From Thiomargarita sp. (GTDB lineage Bacteria; Pseudomonadota; Gammaproteobacteria; Beggiatoales; Beggiatoaceae), in NCBI GenBank assembly GCA_020721005.1, contig DYNP01000001.1, positions 124,001-188,000 of the forward strand: a DNA stretch of 64,000 nt, given 5' to 3'. The position numbers and the translations under genes were made by a program. The notes beneath the pieces are model-generated. The model was given only the letters and a program-made list of their open reading frames with translations, did no database searches and was not told the DNA's origin. Below, piece after piece: positions 43,561-54,426 of the stretch (positions are counted from its first letter, which is position 1; each line of letters starts with the position of its first letter).

Positions 43561-44910
43561 ATGTTTCATTTACCTCAGGAACGCATTTATCAACGGGCCA
43601 TGACTCGTCGCGACTTTTTATGGCTAACCTCTTTAACTACACTGACTTTAATGACTACTGATTGCGCAGTTAACCCAGTAACCGGTCAACGTCAACTCAT
43701 GCTAGTTTCAGAATCTCAAGAGGTTGCCATTGATCAAGAAAACGCTCCTCACCAATTTTCTGCGGATTACGGAACTGTACAAAATAGCGCACTCAACAAC
43801 TACATCAATCAAGTTGGACAAGGCCTTGCCGCCCGCTCTCATCGTCCTCAAATGCCTTATTCCTTCCAAGCAGTCAATGCTACTTACGCCAATGCCTATA
43901 CATTTCCTGCTGGCAGTGTAGGGGTTACACGCGGTATTTTGGTTACGTTGAACAATGAGGCTGAATTGGCGGCCTTACTCAGTCATGAAATTGCCCATGT
44001 CAACGCTCGCCATACTGCAGAGCAAATGAGCAAAAATCTGGCTATCGGCCTTGGCCTGGCTGTCGGTTTGGCTTATATTAGTACCAGTGACAAATATCAA
44101 AAGTACAGTGACATCGCCGCCATTGCTGGCCAAGTTGGCGCCAGCCTGTTGCTTGCCCGCTATAGCCGTGATAATGAACGCGAAGCCGATGCTTTGGGTA
44201 TGGAATACATGACTCGTTTAGGTTACAATCCCACGGGCATGGTTGGGCTCATGGAACTGCTCATTAGTTTTTCCAAACAACAACCCGGTTTCATTGAAAC
44301 CATGTTTGCCAGTCACCCTATGAGTCAGGAACGTTATCAAAATGCCCGACAGAGATTGACGGCCTATCGCAGCTCAACTGCCCAAAATCTGCAGACTGAA
44401 CGCTATCAAGATCAAATTGCGGATTTACGTCGTATTAAAAGTACTCTCAATTCTCTGCAAAACGGAGATGAGCTTTTCAACCAAAAACGTTACTCAGAAG
44501 CTGAAGTCCAATTCAAAACTGCCTTGCGCCAAACCCCCAATGATTATGCGGGACTGGTGATGATGGCCAAATGTCAGTTGGCTCAGGAAAAAACCCGCGA
44601 AGCCTATAAATATGCTAAAAAGGCACAATCTATTTATCCCAAAGAAGCTCAAGCCTATCATATCGAAGGTTTATCTTTACTCGAAGGGGAACAACCTGAG
44701 AAAGCCTATGAGGCCTTTCACACTTATGAACAACGGCTTCCTGGCAACCCTAACACTGTATTTTTTAAAGCCATTTCTCTGGAAAATATGCAAGATAAGA
44801 AAGGTGCTGCCCAAGAATACAGCCGTTACCTTGATAAAGTTCCAGAAGGGGAACAAGCCACCCATGCTCGTCAACGTCTCAAAACTTGGGGCTACCTAAA
44901 AACTCCTTAA
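43561..44910 (+). CDS. M48-family metalloprotease with C-terminal TPRs (BepA-like)
   Basis: 449 residues. N-terminal export signal with a twin-Arg look (MTRRDFLWLTSLTTLTL) and a lipobox-like TTDC (Cys35), suggesting a periplasmic lipoprotein. The zinc protease motif HEIAH (142-146) in LLSHEIAHVNARH is followed by the third ligand in DNEREADALGMEYM. TPR-like helices fill about 285-440 (YSEAEVQFKTALRQTPNDYA). BepA-type proteins degrade or assist misassembled outer-membrane proteins. The ATG at 43561 has AGGAAA upstream; Met14 is an alternative start. Confidence 0.9.
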   Translation: MFHLPQERIYQRAMTRRDFLWLTSLTTLTLMTTDCAVNPVTGQRQLMLVSESQEVAIDQENAPHQFSADYGTVQNSALNNYINQVGQGLAARSHRPQMPYSFQAVNATYANAYTFPAGSVGVTRGILVTLNNEAELAALLSHEIAHVNARHTAEQMSKNLAIGLGLAVGLAYISTSDKYQKYSDIAAIAGQVGASLLLARYSRDNEREADALGMEYMTRLGYNPTGMVGLMELLISFSKQQPGFIETMFASHPMSQERYQNARQRLTAYRSSTAQNLQTERYQDQIADLRRIKSTLNSLQNGDELFNQKRYSEAEVQFKTALRQTPNDYAGLVMMAKCQLAQEKTREAYKYAKKAQSIYPKEAQAYHIEGLSLLEGEQPEKAYEAFHTYEQRLPGNPNTVFFKAISLENMQDKKGAAQEYSRYLDKVPEGEQATHARQRLKTWGYLKTP

Positions 44911-44980
44911 CCCCCTCAACCGACCATTTTTTATCCTCAATCTCTCCTCAAGTCAGGAGAGAATTCATGGAAGTTTGAAC

Positions 44981-46003
44981 ATGAACATCTTCATCAAAAT
45001 CTTTTTACCTCAGTTACTTATCCCCTGTTCCCTACTTGCCTATGCCCAACCTCCCCAACGAGATGTTCTCAGCATACCTCAACCCCACAAACAACTGTGG
45101 CCCCTCACTTCTTCCCTTCTCAATCAAAAATCTTCTTCCCCCCTCGATTGGGAATCTTCTCTCTTTCCTGACCAGAAAGCACAGTTGGTTTCTCCCCCTT
45201 TCTTCGGTCAACTTTACTATTCCCAAAACCGCACCCTAGCCGAGCTTGGCAACCAAGCCAATGCTGGAAAATGCTTGGATGCTCCCGATCCCAATCATGA
45301 AGGAGGCCGCATTCACCTTTGGGACTGTCATGGTGGTCCCCAACAGCAATGGCAATGGCAGGGCCAACAACTGATCAGCAGTGGTGGAAAATGTCTAGAA
45401 GTTTCCGATCCTTACCTGGACGGTGCCTTCATCTATCTGGCCACCTGTGCAGACAATAACCGCCAATATTGGCAACTTCACAATGGGCAACTTCTTACTG
45501 CAGGGGAAAGGTGTTTAGAAGCCCTCGATCCCTACACCAATGGCAGTGACTTAGATACTTGGCGCTGTGATGAACGCCGACTTAGCCAACAGTGGAGCTA
45601 TTCTGACACCCAACCTTCCCCGACCACGGAACGTTACTTAATTCAAAGTCACGATGGCAAATGTTTAGACGCCCCCCAACCTTTTTCTATCGGCAGTATT
45701 GTTTACCTCTGGGACTGTTATGGCGGTCCCAACCAACAGTGGCAACATCAACAAGGTGCTCTGGTCAGTACAGGTGGACTCTGTCTTGACGCACCCAATC
45801 CAGCAGCCACCGGCGGCATTGTTTACCTTTGGCATTGTTATTATGGTACTAACCAACAATGGCGAGTGGAAAATGATCAAATTATCAGCAGTGGAGACCG
45901 CTGCCTATCCACTCCAACCATCGATGTTATTCCCAAAGCTTTTTACCTCTGGGACTGTCATCAAGGTCCCACTCAACAATGGAATCTCAAGCCCCTGCGC
46001 TGA
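44981..46003 (+). CDS. Secreted ricin-B-type lectin protein
   Basis: 340 residues with a signal peptide (IFIKIFLPQLLIPCSLLAYA). After a linker, six repeats of the form CLDAPDPNHEGGRIHLWDC...QQW are found, each about 42-48 residues with the QxW hallmark (QQWQW, RQYWQL, QQWSY, QQWQH, QQWRV, QQWNL). Three repeats make one beta-trefoil, so there are two complete ricin-B lectin domains and no separate catalytic domain. Each repeat carries a Cys pair that may form disulfides. Likely a carbohydrate-binding surface or sheath protein. ATG chosen at 44981; it follows the M48 gene by 70 nt and may be co-transcribed. Confidence 0.85.
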   Translation: MNIFIKIFLPQLLIPCSLLAYAQPPQRDVLSIPQPHKQLWPLTSSLLNQKSSSPLDWESSLFPDQKAQLVSPPFFGQLYYSQNRTLAELGNQANAGKCLDAPDPNHEGGRIHLWDCHGGPQQQWQWQGQQLISSGGKCLEVSDPYLDGAFIYLATCADNNRQYWQLHNGQLLTAGERCLEALDPYTNGSDLDTWRCDERRLSQQWSYSDTQPSPTTERYLIQSHDGKCLDAPQPFSIGSIVYLWDCYGGPNQQWQHQQGALVSTGGLCLDAPNPAATGGIVYLWHCYYGTNQQWRVENDQIISSGDRCLSTPTIDVIPKAFYLWDCHQGPTQQWNLKPLR

Positions 46004-46083
46004 TCACTGCTTGTTCTCCTTTGAACAACAAGGGGAAAAACAGGAAGGGAAAGGCCATCAGGCGTTTAAAACTACCCTCTGCC

Positions 46084-46191
46084 CCTCCTTTGTAAGGAGG
46101 AAAGAAGTAAGTAATTCCCCGCTGTAAGGAGAGTGGAAGTAAGCAGCTCCCCCCCTTTTTTCCAAGGGGGGGGTGGGGGGGTTAAGGAGGA
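46084..46191. repeat. Palindromic CCTCCTT/AAGGAGG and poly-C/poly-G hairpins
   Basis: CCTCCTT-TGT-AAGGAGG (46084-46100) and CCCCCCCTT...AAGGGGGGG (46150-46173) stand between the lectin gene and convergent cbbR. The second is strong enough to act as a terminator hairpin, without a T-run. Confidence 0.55.
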
Positions 46192-46267
46192 GACAGCACA
46201 GGTAGGGTGGGTTTCCCATCGTCAGCCCAAACTACTTGTGCTTTTACAAGAATTCTGCTGAGAACAA

Positions 46268-47194
46268 TTAGGTTTTTCCACTGAGTTTGGAGACGGTTTG
46301 CATAACTTGGTTGGCATGAGTGAGGAGGAATTCCAAAAAAGTTTTGGCAACCAGATTGAGTTTTTTTTCTTTGAGATGGGCAATATACCAATGTCGACTG
46401 AGGGGAAAGTCTTCGACATCCAGCAGGGCAAGGCGGCCCATGGCCAATTCTAAGGCAATAGTGTGTTTGGAGAGTACGGAAATTCCCAAGCCTGCGATAA
46501 CACCTTGTTTAATGGCTTCATTACAGCCCAATTCTCGATTGATAGGAAGGTCCAAACCGTGGGCAGCAAAGCAACGTTCTATGGCCAGACGAGTGCCAGA
46601 GCCCACTTCTCTGATTAAAATGGTTTCTTCAGCCAAGCGGGCCAGGCTGAGATTGGTGTGGCCAACTAAGGGGTGGTCAGGGGGAGCTATGACTACTAAG
46701 GGGCTTTCTAGAAATTGGTAGGCTTCCACTTGTAATTGTTCAGGAATTTGTCCCATGATAATGAGATCGTCTTCATTGTTGCTGAGTCGTTCCAAAACAT
46801 TATTGCGATTGGTGACGTTGAGACGAATATTGACTTCGGGATATTGTTGAGAAAAGGCTTTAAATAAGTAGGGCACAAAGTAGGCAGCAGTTGTGACTAC
46901 GGACAGTTTGAGTTGCCCTTTAATACTACCTTGCAGTTCATTCAATGAGGTTTCTAAAACTTCAATGCGGGCAAAAATATCTTGACAAGCCCGGTAGAGT
47001 TCTTGTCCGGCTTCGGTCAGAAAAATGCGTTTGCCAATTTGTTCAAATAAGGGGCTGCCAATGTGTCCCTCCAATTGTTTAATTTGGATAGATACTGCAG
47101 GTTGAGTAAGGCACAGTTCGGCAGCTGCTCGCGTAAAACTCAAATGTTGAGCCACGGCTCTAAATAAAGTTAATTGACGTAATGTCATGTACAT
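46268..47194 (-). CDS. cbbR: LysR-type regulator CbbR
   Basis: 308 residues. N-terminal winged helix: TLRQLTLFRAVAQHLSFTRAAAELCLTQPAVSIQIKQLE (about 4-42). The C-terminal effector domain has QLEGHIGSPLFEQIGKRIFL and NRNNVLERLSNNEDDLIIMG, characteristic of CbbR. It is divergent from cbbL with a 222-nt intergenic space holding LysR-type inverted repeats; CbbR proteins activate the adjacent cbb operon in response to redox or phosphorylated metabolites. The start has two close Met codons (47194 and 47188). Confidence 0.93.
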   Translation of the reverse strand: MYMTLRQLTLFRAVAQHLSFTRAAAELCLTQPAVSIQIKQLEGHIGSPLFEQIGKRIFLTEAGQELYRACQDIFARIEVLETSLNELQGSIKGQLKLSVVTTAAYFVPYLFKAFSQQYPEVNIRLNVTNRNNVLERLSNNEDDLIIMGQIPEQLQVEAYQFLESPLVVIAPPDHPLVGHTNLSLARLAEETILIREVGSGTRLAIERCFAAHGLDLPINRELGCNEAIKQGVIAGLGISVLSKHTIALELAMGRLALLDVEDFPLSRHWYIAHLKEKKLNLVAKTFLEFLLTHANQVMQTVSKLSGKT

Positions 47195-47231
47195 GCCAGA
47201 TAATCCGCCTGCTGAAAGTTTAAGAACTAAT

Positions 47232-47246
47232 TTATGACTAACATAA
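47232..47246 (+). promoter_or_regulatory. Candidate CbbR site (TTATG-N5-CATAA)
   Basis: A perfect 5-5-5 inverted repeat containing the LysR T-N11-A core, 38 nt before the cbbR start in the shared control region. A good candidate for autoregulation and cbbL activation. Confidence 0.5.
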
Positions 47247-47297
47247 GAAAATTTACTTTTATTTTCAGATGTAACCAGGTTAGAATAACCGGGCGTT

Positions 47298-47314
47298 TGA
47301 TAGCTATTGTATCA
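47298..47314 (+). promoter_or_regulatory. Second inverted repeat upstream of cbbL (TGATA-N7-TATCA)
   Basis: Perfect 5-7-5 inverted repeat, 36 nt upstream of the putative -35 of cbbL, a usual position for LysR-type activation. Confidence 0.4.
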
Positions 47315-47349
47315 TTCCATTGCGGTTGTTGTTGAGTAGCCGCAGCATT

Positions 47350-47378
47350 TTGTGTCAATGAGGAATTCTAACTATAAG
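47350..47378 (+). promoter_or_regulatory. Candidate sigma-70 promoter of cbbLS
   Basis: TTGTGT (47350-47355) and TATAAG (47373-47378) with a 17-nt spacer, 38 nt before the cbbL start. The weak -35 fits an activator-dependent promoter. Confidence 0.5.
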
Positions 47379-47416
47379 ATAATACTCATTAAAATCCATT
47401 TAGGAGGTATTGTAAC

Positions 47417-48838
47417 GTGGCAGTCAAAACTTATCAAGCCGGTGTGAAAGAGTACCGTGAAACTTATTGGAATCCCAATTATACGCCAAGCAACACTGAT
47501 ATATTGGCATGTTTTAAAATCACTCCTCAAGCCGGAGTGCCCCGAGAAGAAGCAGCTGCCGCCGTGGCCGCTGAATCCTCCACTGGCACTTGGACTACTG
47601 TATGGACTGACTTACTCACCAATTTGGACTACTATAAAGGACGTGCTTATCGCATCGAAGATGTACCTGGCGATGACACCTGCTTCTATGCCTATATAGC
47701 CTATCCTATTGATCTGTTTGAGGAAGGTTCTGTAGTTAACGTATTCACTTCCTTAGTAGGTAACGTATTTGGCTTCAAAGCCATTCGTGCACTGCGTTTA
47801 GAAGACGTGCATTTTCCACTGGCCTACGTAATGACCTGTGGTGGTCCTCCTCACGGTATTCAAGTGGAACGCGACAAAATGAACAAGTACGGTCGTGGTC
47901 TATTGGGTTGCACCATTAAACCCAAACTGGGCTTGTCTGCTAAAAACTACGGTCGGGCAGTTTATGAATGCTTGCGCGGTGGTTTGGACTTTACCAAAGA
48001 CGACGAAAATGTCAACTCCCAACCTTTCATGCGTTGGCGTCAACGCTTTGAATTTGTGGTAGAAGCTACCCGCAAAGCCGAACGGGAAACTGGAGAACGT
48101 AAAGGGCACTATCTGAATGTCACTGCTCCAACCCCTGAACAAATGTATGAACGGGCCGAATTTGCCAAAGAATTGGGCGCTCCCATCATTATGCACGACT
48201 ATTTGACCGGTGGTTTCTGCGCCAACACTGGTTTGGCCAACTGGTGCCGGAACAACGGCATGTTGTTGCACATTCACCGCGCTATGCACGCAGTTATCGA
48301 CCGCAATCCTCACCATGGTATCCACTTCCGCGTACTGACCAAAGCCCTGCGGTTGTCTGGTGGTGACCACTTGCACTCTGGGACTGTTGTCGGAAAATTA
48401 GAAGGCGATCGTCATGCCACCTTAGGCTGGATTGACCTGATGCGCTCCAAATTCATCAAAGAAGATCGTTCTCGTGGTATCATGTTTGACCAAGACTGGG
48501 GCGCCATGCCTGGCGTGTTCCCAGTGGCCTCTGGTGGAATTCACGTATGGCACATGCCCGCCTTAGTCAGCATTTTTGGTGACGATGCCGTCTTCCAATT
48601 CGGAGGAGGAACTTTGGGTCATCCATGGGGCAATGCCGCAGGCGCTGCTGCCAACCGGGTTGCCTTAGAAGCATGTGTGGAAGCCCGTAATCAAGGCGCG
48701 GAATTGGAAAAACAAGGCAAGGAAATCCTGACCAATGCCGCCAAACACAGTCCAGAATTGAAAGTGGCGATGGAAACTTGGAAAGAAATCAAGTTTGAAT
48801 TCGACACCGTTGACAAATTGGACGTGTCCCACAAATAA
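47417..48838 (+). CDS. cbbL: RuBisCO form I large subunit
   Basis: Carboxylates ribulose bisphosphate in the Calvin cycle. 473 residues, typical of form IA. Catalytic Lys168 and Lys170 in [17 protein letters not shown]; carbamylated Lys194 with metal ligands Asp196 and Glu197 in [17 protein letters not shown]; loop-6 region [26 protein letters not shown] near the C-terminus. Starts at GTG 47417 behind a strong TAGGAGG. Form IA is favoured by the N-terminal sequence and by CbbQ; no carboxysome genes are present, so this is the IAq-type arrangement. Followed by cbbS after 85 nt. Confidence 0.98.
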   Translation: MAVKTYQAGVKEYRETYWNPNYTPSNTDILACFKITPQAGVPREEAAAAVAAESSTGTWTTVWTDLLTNLDYYKGRAYRIEDVPGDDTCFYAYIAYPIDLFEEGSVVNVFTSLVGNVFGFKAIRALRLEDVHFPLAYVMTCGGPPHGIQVERDKMNKYGRGLLGCTIKPKLGLSAKNYGRAVYECLRGGLDFTKDDENVNSQPFMRWRQRFEFVVEATRKAERETGERKGHYLNVTAPTPEQMYERAEFAKELGAPIIMHDYLTGGFCANTGLANWCRNNGMLLHIHRAMHAVIDRNPHHGIHFRVLTKALRLSGGDHLHSGTVVGKLEGDRHATLGWIDLMRSKFIKEDRSRGIMFDQDWGAMPGVFPVASGGIHVWHMPALVSIFGDDAVFQFGGGTLGHPWGNAAGAAANRVALEACVEARNQGAELEKQGKEILTNAAKHSPELKVAMETWKEIKFEFDTVDKLDVSHK

Positions 48839-48923
48839 GCAGTCTCCCTTCCTGACAGCTCAATCACTTGGGCTGTCTTTAGTGGACAGCATTCATCACC
48901 CATTTACATAAGGAATTTGCCGC

Positions 48924-49280
48924 ATGAGCGAAATGCAAGATTACCAATCCAGTCTCAGTGATTCCAGCAGCCGTAAATTTGAAACCTTCTCTTACCTGCC
49001 AGAAATGAACAAAGACAATATTGTCAAGCAGGTTAAGTACATCGTGAGTAAGGGCTGGAACCCCGCCATCGAACACACCGAGCCCGAACATGCCTTTGAC
49101 CACTATTGGTACATGTGGAAACTGCCCATGTTTGGCGAAACTGATGTGGACAAAATTCTAAGCGAAGCTGACGCCTGCCACAAAGCTCATCCTCGTAACC
49201 ATGTTCGCTTGATTGGCTATGACAACTATCAACAAAGCCAAGGTGCCTCCATGGTAGTCTATCGGGGACCCATGAAGTAA
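48924..49280 (+). CDS. cbbS: RuBisCO form I small subunit
   Basis: 118 residues. [20 protein letters not shown] and [19 protein letters not shown] are conserved small-subunit motifs; [19 protein letters not shown] lies near the C-terminus. AAGGAA precedes the ATG. It follows cbbL in the same operon. A terminator-like hairpin separates it from cbbQ, which would lower cbbQ expression relative to cbbLS. Confidence 0.98.
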   Translation: MSEMQDYQSSLSDSSSRKFETFSYLPEMNKDNIVKQVKYIVSKGWNPAIEHTEPEHAFDHYWYMWKLPMFGETDVDKILSEADACHKAHPRNHVRLIGYDNYQQSQGASMVVYRGPMK

Positions 49281-49320
49281 TTGATTCTCTGACACCACAG
49301 AGCCATTTACGGTAATCATC

Positions 49321-49360
49321 AACCCCTGCGCGACCTTAAAAATCGTTCAGGGGTTTTTTT
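49321..49360 (+). terminator. Terminator-like hairpin between cbbS and cbbQ
   Basis: AACCCCTG (49321-49328) and CAGGGGTT (49348-49355) form an 8-bp stem running into seven T residues. It is an intrinsic terminator by form, placed inside the cbbLSQ run, so partial termination with read-through to cbbQ is likely. Confidence 0.75.
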
Positions 49361-49379
49361 AGAAACAGGAGCCCCTTTT

Positions 49380-50180
49380 ATGAGTCAAATTGAACAATAC
49401 CAAATCAAAAACCAACCCTATTATCGCTCAGTGGCCGATGAAGTTGCCCTGTATGAAGCTGCCTATGCAGTCAGAATGCCCATCATGCTCAAAGGTCCCA
49501 CTGGATGTGGCAAAACCCGCTTTGTCGAATACATGGCTTGGAAACTCCAAAAACCCCTGATCACCGTCGCTTGTCACGAAGACATGACCGCCTCTGACCT
49601 TGTGGGACGCTTCCTACTGGACGCCAATGGCACCCGTTGGCAGGACGGTCCCTTGACCGTTGCAGCCCGTATTGGCGCCATCTGTTACCTAGACGAAGTC
49701 GTAGAAGCCCGCCAAGATACCACGGTCGTCATTCACCCCCTCACCGACCACCGTCGCACCTTACCTCTTGAAAAAAAAGGCGAACTGGTCGCTGCCCATC
49801 CTGACTTTCAACTCATCATCTCCTACAATCCCGGCTACCAAAGTCTCATGAAGGACCTCAAACAATCCACCAAACAACGCTTTGGCGCCCTGGATTTTGA
49901 CTATCCTTCTGCAGAAGTAGAAACCGAAATTGTCGCCCATGAAAGCGGCGTCACCTCCAACATTGCCGAAAAACTGGTGGCGATTGGACACCGGGCTCGC
50001 AATCTCAAAGGTCACGGTTTAGACGAAGGCATCTCCACCCGTCTACTGGTTTATGCCGGCTATCTCATCGCCAAAAACATCGACCCCAAAATGGCCTGTG
50101 GCATGACTTTAATACGTCCATTAACAGACGATCCCGACATGCGCGACACTTTGGACGCTGCAGTCAATACTTACTTTTAG
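49380..50180 (+). CDS. cbbQ: RuBisCO activase-type AAA+ protein CbbQ
   Basis: MoxR-family AAA+ ATPase that with CbbO removes inhibitory sugar phosphates from RuBisCO. 266 residues. Walker A GPTGCGKT at 39-46, Walker B in [11 protein letters not shown], sensor 1 in [16 protein letters not shown], and [17 protein letters not shown] near the C-terminus, as in CbbQ/NorQ. AGGAG lies before the ATG. CbbO, its usual partner downstream, is not here; convergent clpB follows. Function without a local cbbO implies that gene is elsewhere. Confidence 0.95.
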   Translation: MSQIEQYQIKNQPYYRSVADEVALYEAAYAVRMPIMLKGPTGCGKTRFVEYMAWKLQKPLITVACHEDMTASDLVGRFLLDANGTRWQDGPLTVAARIGAICYLDEVVEARQDTTVVIHPLTDHRRTLPLEKKGELVAAHPDFQLIISYNPGYQSLMKDLKQSTKQRFGALDFDYPSAEVETEIVAHESGVTSNIAEKLVAIGHRARNLKGHGLDEGISTRLLVYAGYLIAKNIDPKMACGMTLIRPLTDDPDMRDTLDAAVNTYF

Positions 50181-50201
50181 TTCCTTACCCTTTGAAACCC
50201 A

Positions 50202-50232
50202 GACCTGACAAACCCTAAAAACCTGTCAGGTC
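50202..50232. terminator. Hairpin between convergent cbbQ and clpB
   Basis: GACCTGACA (50202-50210) and TGTCAGGTC (50224-50232) form a perfect 9-bp stem with a 13-nt loop, 21 nt after cbbQ and 10 nt beyond the clpB stop. T-runs are weak, but the position suits bidirectional termination. Confidence 0.55.
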
Positions 50233-50242
50233 CTCAACCCTC

Positions 50243-52813
50243 TTACCCAATAACCAACTGACCCGCCTGCCAATCCACGCGAATCGTATCACCACCTCCA
50301 AAATCACCGGCCAACACCCGTTGAGCCAACGGATTCTCCAAATAATGCTGAATAGCCCGCTTCAACGGCCGCGCCCCATAAACCGGATCAAAACCCGCCA
50401 ATCCCAAATTCTCCAAAGCGCTCTCACTCACCATCAACTCCAGACCCTGCGCCTGTAACCGTTTCCGCAACTGCTCAATTTGCAATTCCGCAATCGCTCG
50501 AATCTGCACTTTACCCAACGGATGAAACACCACCACATCATCAATCCGATTCACAAACTCCGGCCGGAAATACTGACCCACAATTCCCATCACCGCCGTC
50601 TTCATCGCCTCATATTGACCCTCCCCAGCCATCTCCTGAATCACCTGAGAACCCAAATTAGACGTCATAATAATCACCGTATTCCGAAAATCCACCGTGC
50701 GACCTTGTCCATCAGTCAAACGCCCATCATCCAACACCTGCAACAACACCCCAAACACCTCAGGATGCGCCTTCTCTATCTCATCCAACAAAATCACTGA
50801 ATAAGGACGACGTCGCACCGCCTCAGTCAAATACCCCCCCTGTTCATAACCAACATACCCTGGAGGAGCACCAATCAAACGAGCCACAGAATGCTTCTCC
50901 ATAAACTCCGACATATCCACCCGCACCATAGCCTCATCCGTATCAAACAAAAAATTAGCCAATGCCTTGCACAACTCGGTCTTACCCACCCCAGTGGGAC
51001 CCAAAAACAAAAATGAACCATTCGGACGCTGTGGATCAGACAAACCCGCTCGAGAACGACGAATCGCATTCGCCACCGTCTGCAACGCTTCCTCCTGTCC
51101 CACCACTCTTTGCTGCAAAGCCTCCTCCATACGCAACAATTTCTCCCGTTCCCCTTCCAACATCTTAGTGATTGGAATTCCCGTCCATTTCGACACCACC
51201 TCTGCAATTTCCTCTTCCGTGACCGTATCTCTCAACAACTGAAATGCCCGCTTTTCTGACTGTGTCATCGTAGCCAAACGCTTTTCCAACTGCGGAATCT
51301 TCTCATTCTTCAACATCGCCATCTGATACAAATCCCCGGATCGCGCCGCAGCCTCCAAAGCCAACTGCGCCTGCTCCAACTCCTCCTTAATCTGCTGACT
51401 CCCTTGCACACTGCTCTTCTCCAACTGCCAAATCTTAGTCAACTCAGCAATTTCCTCACTCAAACTCGAAATTTCACCATTCAACTTCTGCAACCGTTGC
51501 TTAGACGCCTCATCCTTCTCCTTTTTCAATGCCTCCCGCTCAATCTTCAACTGAATCAATCGCCGATCCAAGCGATCAATCCGCTCTGGCTTGGAATCAA
51601 TCTCCATCCGAATCCGACTCGCCGCTTCATCCATCAAATCAATCGCCTTATCGGGCAACTGCCGATCCGTAATATACCGATAAGACAAAGTCGCCGCTGC
51701 CACAATCGCTGGATCCGTAATATCCACCCCATGATGCACCTCATAACGAGGCTTGAGACCGCGTAAAATCGCAATCGTATCTTCCACACTCGGCTCATTC
51801 ACCAACACCTTCTGGAATCGACGTTCCAAAGCCGCATCCTTCTCAATATACTGGCGATATTCATCCAACGTTGTCGCCCCAATACAATGCAATTCCCCAC
51901 GAGCCAACGCCGGCTTCAACATATTCCCAGCATCCATAGCCCCCTCAGCCTTACCCGCCCCAACCATCGTATGCAACTCATCAATAAACAAAATAACCTG
52001 CCCTTCCTGCTTGGCCAAATCACTCAAAACTGCCTTCAAACGCTCCTCAAATTCCCCACGATATTTAGCCCCAGCAATCAAAGACCCCATATCCAACACC
52101 AACAACTGCTTACCCTTTAAACCCTCTGGGACCTCTTTATTAACAATACGTTGCGCCAAACCCTCCACAATTGCACTCTTACCCACTCCAGCCTCTCCGA
52201 TCAACACCGGATTATTCTTTGTGCGACGCTGCAAAACCTGAATCACCCGCCGAATCTCCTCATCCCGACCAATCACCGGATCCAACTTCCCTTGCACCGC
52301 CCGCTGAGTTAAATTAATCGTATATTTCTCCAACGCCTGCCGTTGCTCTTCTGCATTGGGACTATTGACAGTCTGACCTTGACGTAACTGGAGAACAGCC
52401 TGCTCCAACAAACCCGGTTCCACCCCCGACTTGCGCAACAATTCCCCCAACTGCCCCTTATCTTGCGCCGCTGCCAACAAAAACAACTCACTCGAAATAT
52501 AACCATCTCGACGCTGCTGTGCCAACTTATCTGCCACATTCAACAAACGCCCCAACTCATTTGATACATGCACTTCTCCATGAGTCCCTTTGACTTGCGG
52601 AATACGCTCAATCAAATCTTTCAAAGCCGATTGCAAAACCTGAAGATCAGCACCAATATGAGAAATCAAACGAGTTACCGTCAAATCATTCTGTTCTATC
52701 AACGTCAACAACAAATGACTGGGCTCAATAAACTGATGATCGCGACCCACCGCCAAACTCTGAGCCTGAGCCAACGCCTGCTGCAACTTTAAAGTCAACT
52801 TATCAAAATTCAT
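50243..52813 (-). CDS. clpB: ATP-dependent disaggregase ClpB
   Basis: Hsp100 disaggregase working with DnaK. 856 residues from [19 protein letters not shown], the start with GGAGGTGG upstream; a frame open 15 codons earlier is rejected. Clp_N repeats cover about 1-145. NBD1 has Walker [10 protein letters not shown] and Walker [14 protein letters not shown]. The middle coiled coil covers about 395-525. NBD2 has [17 protein letters not shown] and [16 protein letters not shown] sigma-32-type promoter lies upstream, linking it to RpoH in this same window. Confidence 0.97.
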   Translation of the reverse strand: MNFDKLTLKLQQALAQAQSLAVGRDHQFIEPSHLLLTLIEQNDLTVTRLISHIGADLQVLQSALKDLIERIPQVKGTHGEVHVSNELGRLLNVADKLAQQRRDGYISSELFLLAAAQDKGQLGELLRKSGVEPGLLEQAVLQLRQGQTVNSPNAEEQRQALEKYTINLTQRAVQGKLDPVIGRDEEIRRVIQVLQRRTKNNPVLIGEAGVGKSAIVEGLAQRIVNKEVPEGLKGKQLLVLDMGSLIAGAKYRGEFEERLKAVLSDLAKQEGQVILFIDELHTMVGAGKAEGAMDAGNMLKPALARGELHCIGATTLDEYRQYIEKDAALERRFQKVLVNEPSVEDTIAILRGLKPRYEVHHGVDITDPAIVAAATLSYRYITDRQLPDKAIDLMDEAASRIRMEIDSKPERIDRLDRRLIQLKIEREALKKEKDEASKQRLQKLNGEISSLSEEIAELTKIWQLEKSSVQGSQQIKEELEQAQLALEAAARSGDLYQMAMLKNEKIPQLEKRLATMTQSEKRAFQLLRDTVTEEEIAEVVSKWTGIPITKMLEGEREKLLRMEEALQQRVVGQEEALQTVANAIRRSRAGLSDPQRPNGSFLFLGPTGVGKTELCKALANFLFDTDEAMVRVDMSEFMEKHSVARLIGAPPGYVGYEQGGYLTEAVRRRPYSVILLDEIEKAHPEVFGVLLQVLDDGRLTDGQGRTVDFRNTVIIMTSNLGSQVIQEMAGEGQYEAMKTAVMGIVGQYFRPEFVNRIDDVVVFHPLGKVQIRAIAELQIEQLRKRLQAQGLELMVSESALENLGLAGFDPVYGARPLKRAIQHYLENPLAQRVLAGDFGGGDTIRVDWQAGQLVIG

Positions 52814-52842
52814 AACCACCTCCAAAAAATAATGTGACCCTA

Positions 52843-52870
52843 ACATAAGGACAATCACAAAATAATCAAG
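52843..52870 (-). promoter_or_regulatory. Candidate sigma-32 promoter of clpB
   Basis: On the minus strand CTTGATT (52864-52870), a 13-nt spacer, then CCTTATGT (52843-52850). The sigma-32 consensus is CTTGAAA-N13/14-CCCCATNT; the match is close and the distance to the clpB start (29 nt) is right. It overlaps the end of the upstream glycosyltransferase gene by 5 nt. Confidence 0.6.
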
Positions 52871-54425
52871 AGTCCCCTTCCAACAAAGCTGCCCTCACCT
52901 GCTCCAATACCCCTGCCCAATCCCCCACCTTTTGCTGTCGAAACAAACGAATTGTAGGATACCAGGGACTGTCTTCCCTTCCCATCAACCACCGCCAATC
53001 TGCAAAATACGGTAACAACACCCACACCGGCTTCCCCAAAGCCCCCGCCAAATGAGCCACTGCGGTATCCACACAAATCACCAAATCCAATCCGCACACC
53101 AAAGCTGCAGTATCTCGAAAATCCCTAATTTCCTCTGAAAAATCAAGCACCTCAAACCCAACCTTTCTCACCTCCCCAGCAACACTTCCCTTTTGCAAAG
53201 AACAAAGCACCACTTGCGGCACCTGCTTCAACACTGCGAAATAGGATAGAGAACAAGAACGCATCCGATCATTCGTATGAGTGGGACTCCCCGCCCAAGC
53301 AATACCAATCTTTCGCATTTCCCTCAAACTACAACGAGACTGCCAATAATCTATCCAATTCGATTCAACACTCAAATAAGGCACTTCATTGGGAATATTA
53401 CCCAAATCAGTCCCAAACAAATGAGGCAAACTCAACAAAGGCAACCACACCTCAAAATTCAACCCCATAAGCTCCTGATCTTGCGAAAAAACCTCACAAT
53501 TCTCCACCCCAATTAAACCCTCTTTCAACAAAGACACCAAACTGCGCTGACAAACCAATAAAACTTTGCCTCCCTTGATCAAGCGCAAATAACGCACAAA
53601 TTGCAAAGTATCTCCAAACCCCTGTTCCCAATGAATCAACAATCGTCGTCCTTCGAGTGGACTGCCATCCCAACGCGGTTGTGGCAACTCAAATATCAAC
53701 TCACTGGTCCCAATTCTCCACTCATATTCCCGCCAACCCGCCTGCAACTTTCCCATTCTCAACAACATCTGAGCATACCCAAAATGCAAACGAGCCTCCC
53801 CCGGACTCAACTCCACTGCCTGTTGACAATAACTCAACGCAGAAAATTGATGCCCCTGTTTCTGCAAAACCAACGCCAATTGGTAATAAGAATCTGCAGA
53901 ATCTGGCATTCTCAACAACACCTGACGACAACAATCGGTCGCCTCTTCCCAACGGCCCAACTCATCCAACACCTGCCCCAACTGATAATAAGTCAAAATT
54001 GGATCATGTGCCCAACGCAAACCCTGCTGATAATAATCCACAGCCAACTGCCAGTGCTGCTGCAACTGAAACAAACGCCCCACATGATAATAAGTCTCAG
54101 CATCTTCTGGACGCACCGCCAACACCTGCTGATAACAAAACAAAGCCTGTTCCCAACGTTCTTGAGCCACGTATAAATTGCCCAAATTACCATAAGCCTC
54201 CACACATTGGGGGCACAACTGCAACACTCGCCGATAATAATTCTCAGCGCGTTCCCATTGCTGTTGAGACTGCAATAAATTGCCAAACTCAAAATAATTC
54301 TCTACCGTGGGAGCCAACCCAATCACCGCCTCGAAACATTGATATGCAGCCTGCCAATTCCCCTGCACAACATAATCACGTCCCTGCTGTTTATATCCCT
54401 CAACTGACCCTGCCCAGCCATTCAT
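52866..54425 (-). CDS. TPR-repeat protein with GT9-like glycosyltransferase domain
   Basis: 519 residues. Residues 5-245 are seven or so tetratricopeptide repeats (for example [20 protein letters not shown] and [20 protein letters not shown]), with [20 protein letters not shown] as a bridge. The C-terminal half (250-510) looks like a GT-B heptosyltransferase-type domain: [60 protein letters not shown] and [10 protein letters not shown]. This fused architecture is frequent in proteins that glycosylate surface or secreted proteins. It follows the GT2 gene with a 1-nt gap. Acceptor unknown. Confidence 0.85.
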   Translation of the reverse strand: MNGWAGSVEGYKQQGRDYVVQGNWQAAYQCFEAVIGLAPTVENYFEFGNLLQSQQQWERAENYYRRVLQLCPQCVEAYGNLGNLYVAQERWEQALFCYQQVLAVRPEDAETYYHVGRLFQLQQHWQLAVDYYQQGLRWAHDPILTYYQLGQVLDELGRWEEATDCCRQVLLRMPDSADSYYQLALVLQKQGHQFSALSYCQQAVELSPGEARLHFGYAQMLLRMGKLQAGWREYEWRIGTSELIFELPQPRWDGSPLEGRRLLIHWEQGFGDTLQFVRYLRLIKGGKVLLVCQRSLVSLLKEGLIGVENCEVFSQDQELMGLNFEVWLPLLSLPHLFGTDLGNIPNEVPYLSVESNWIDYWQSRCSLREMRKIGIAWAGSPTHTNDRMRSCSLSYFAVLKQVPQVVLCSLQKGSVAGEVRKVGFEVLDFSEEIRDFRDTAALVCGLDLVICVDTAVAHLAGALGKPVWVLLPYFADWRWLMGREDSPWYPTIRLFRQQKVGDWAGVLEQVRAALLEGDS

Positions 54426-54426
54426 A

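Noticed and set aside
48879-49103. Minus-strand frame opposite cbbS
   Set aside because: Shadow of the conserved RuBisCO small subunit.
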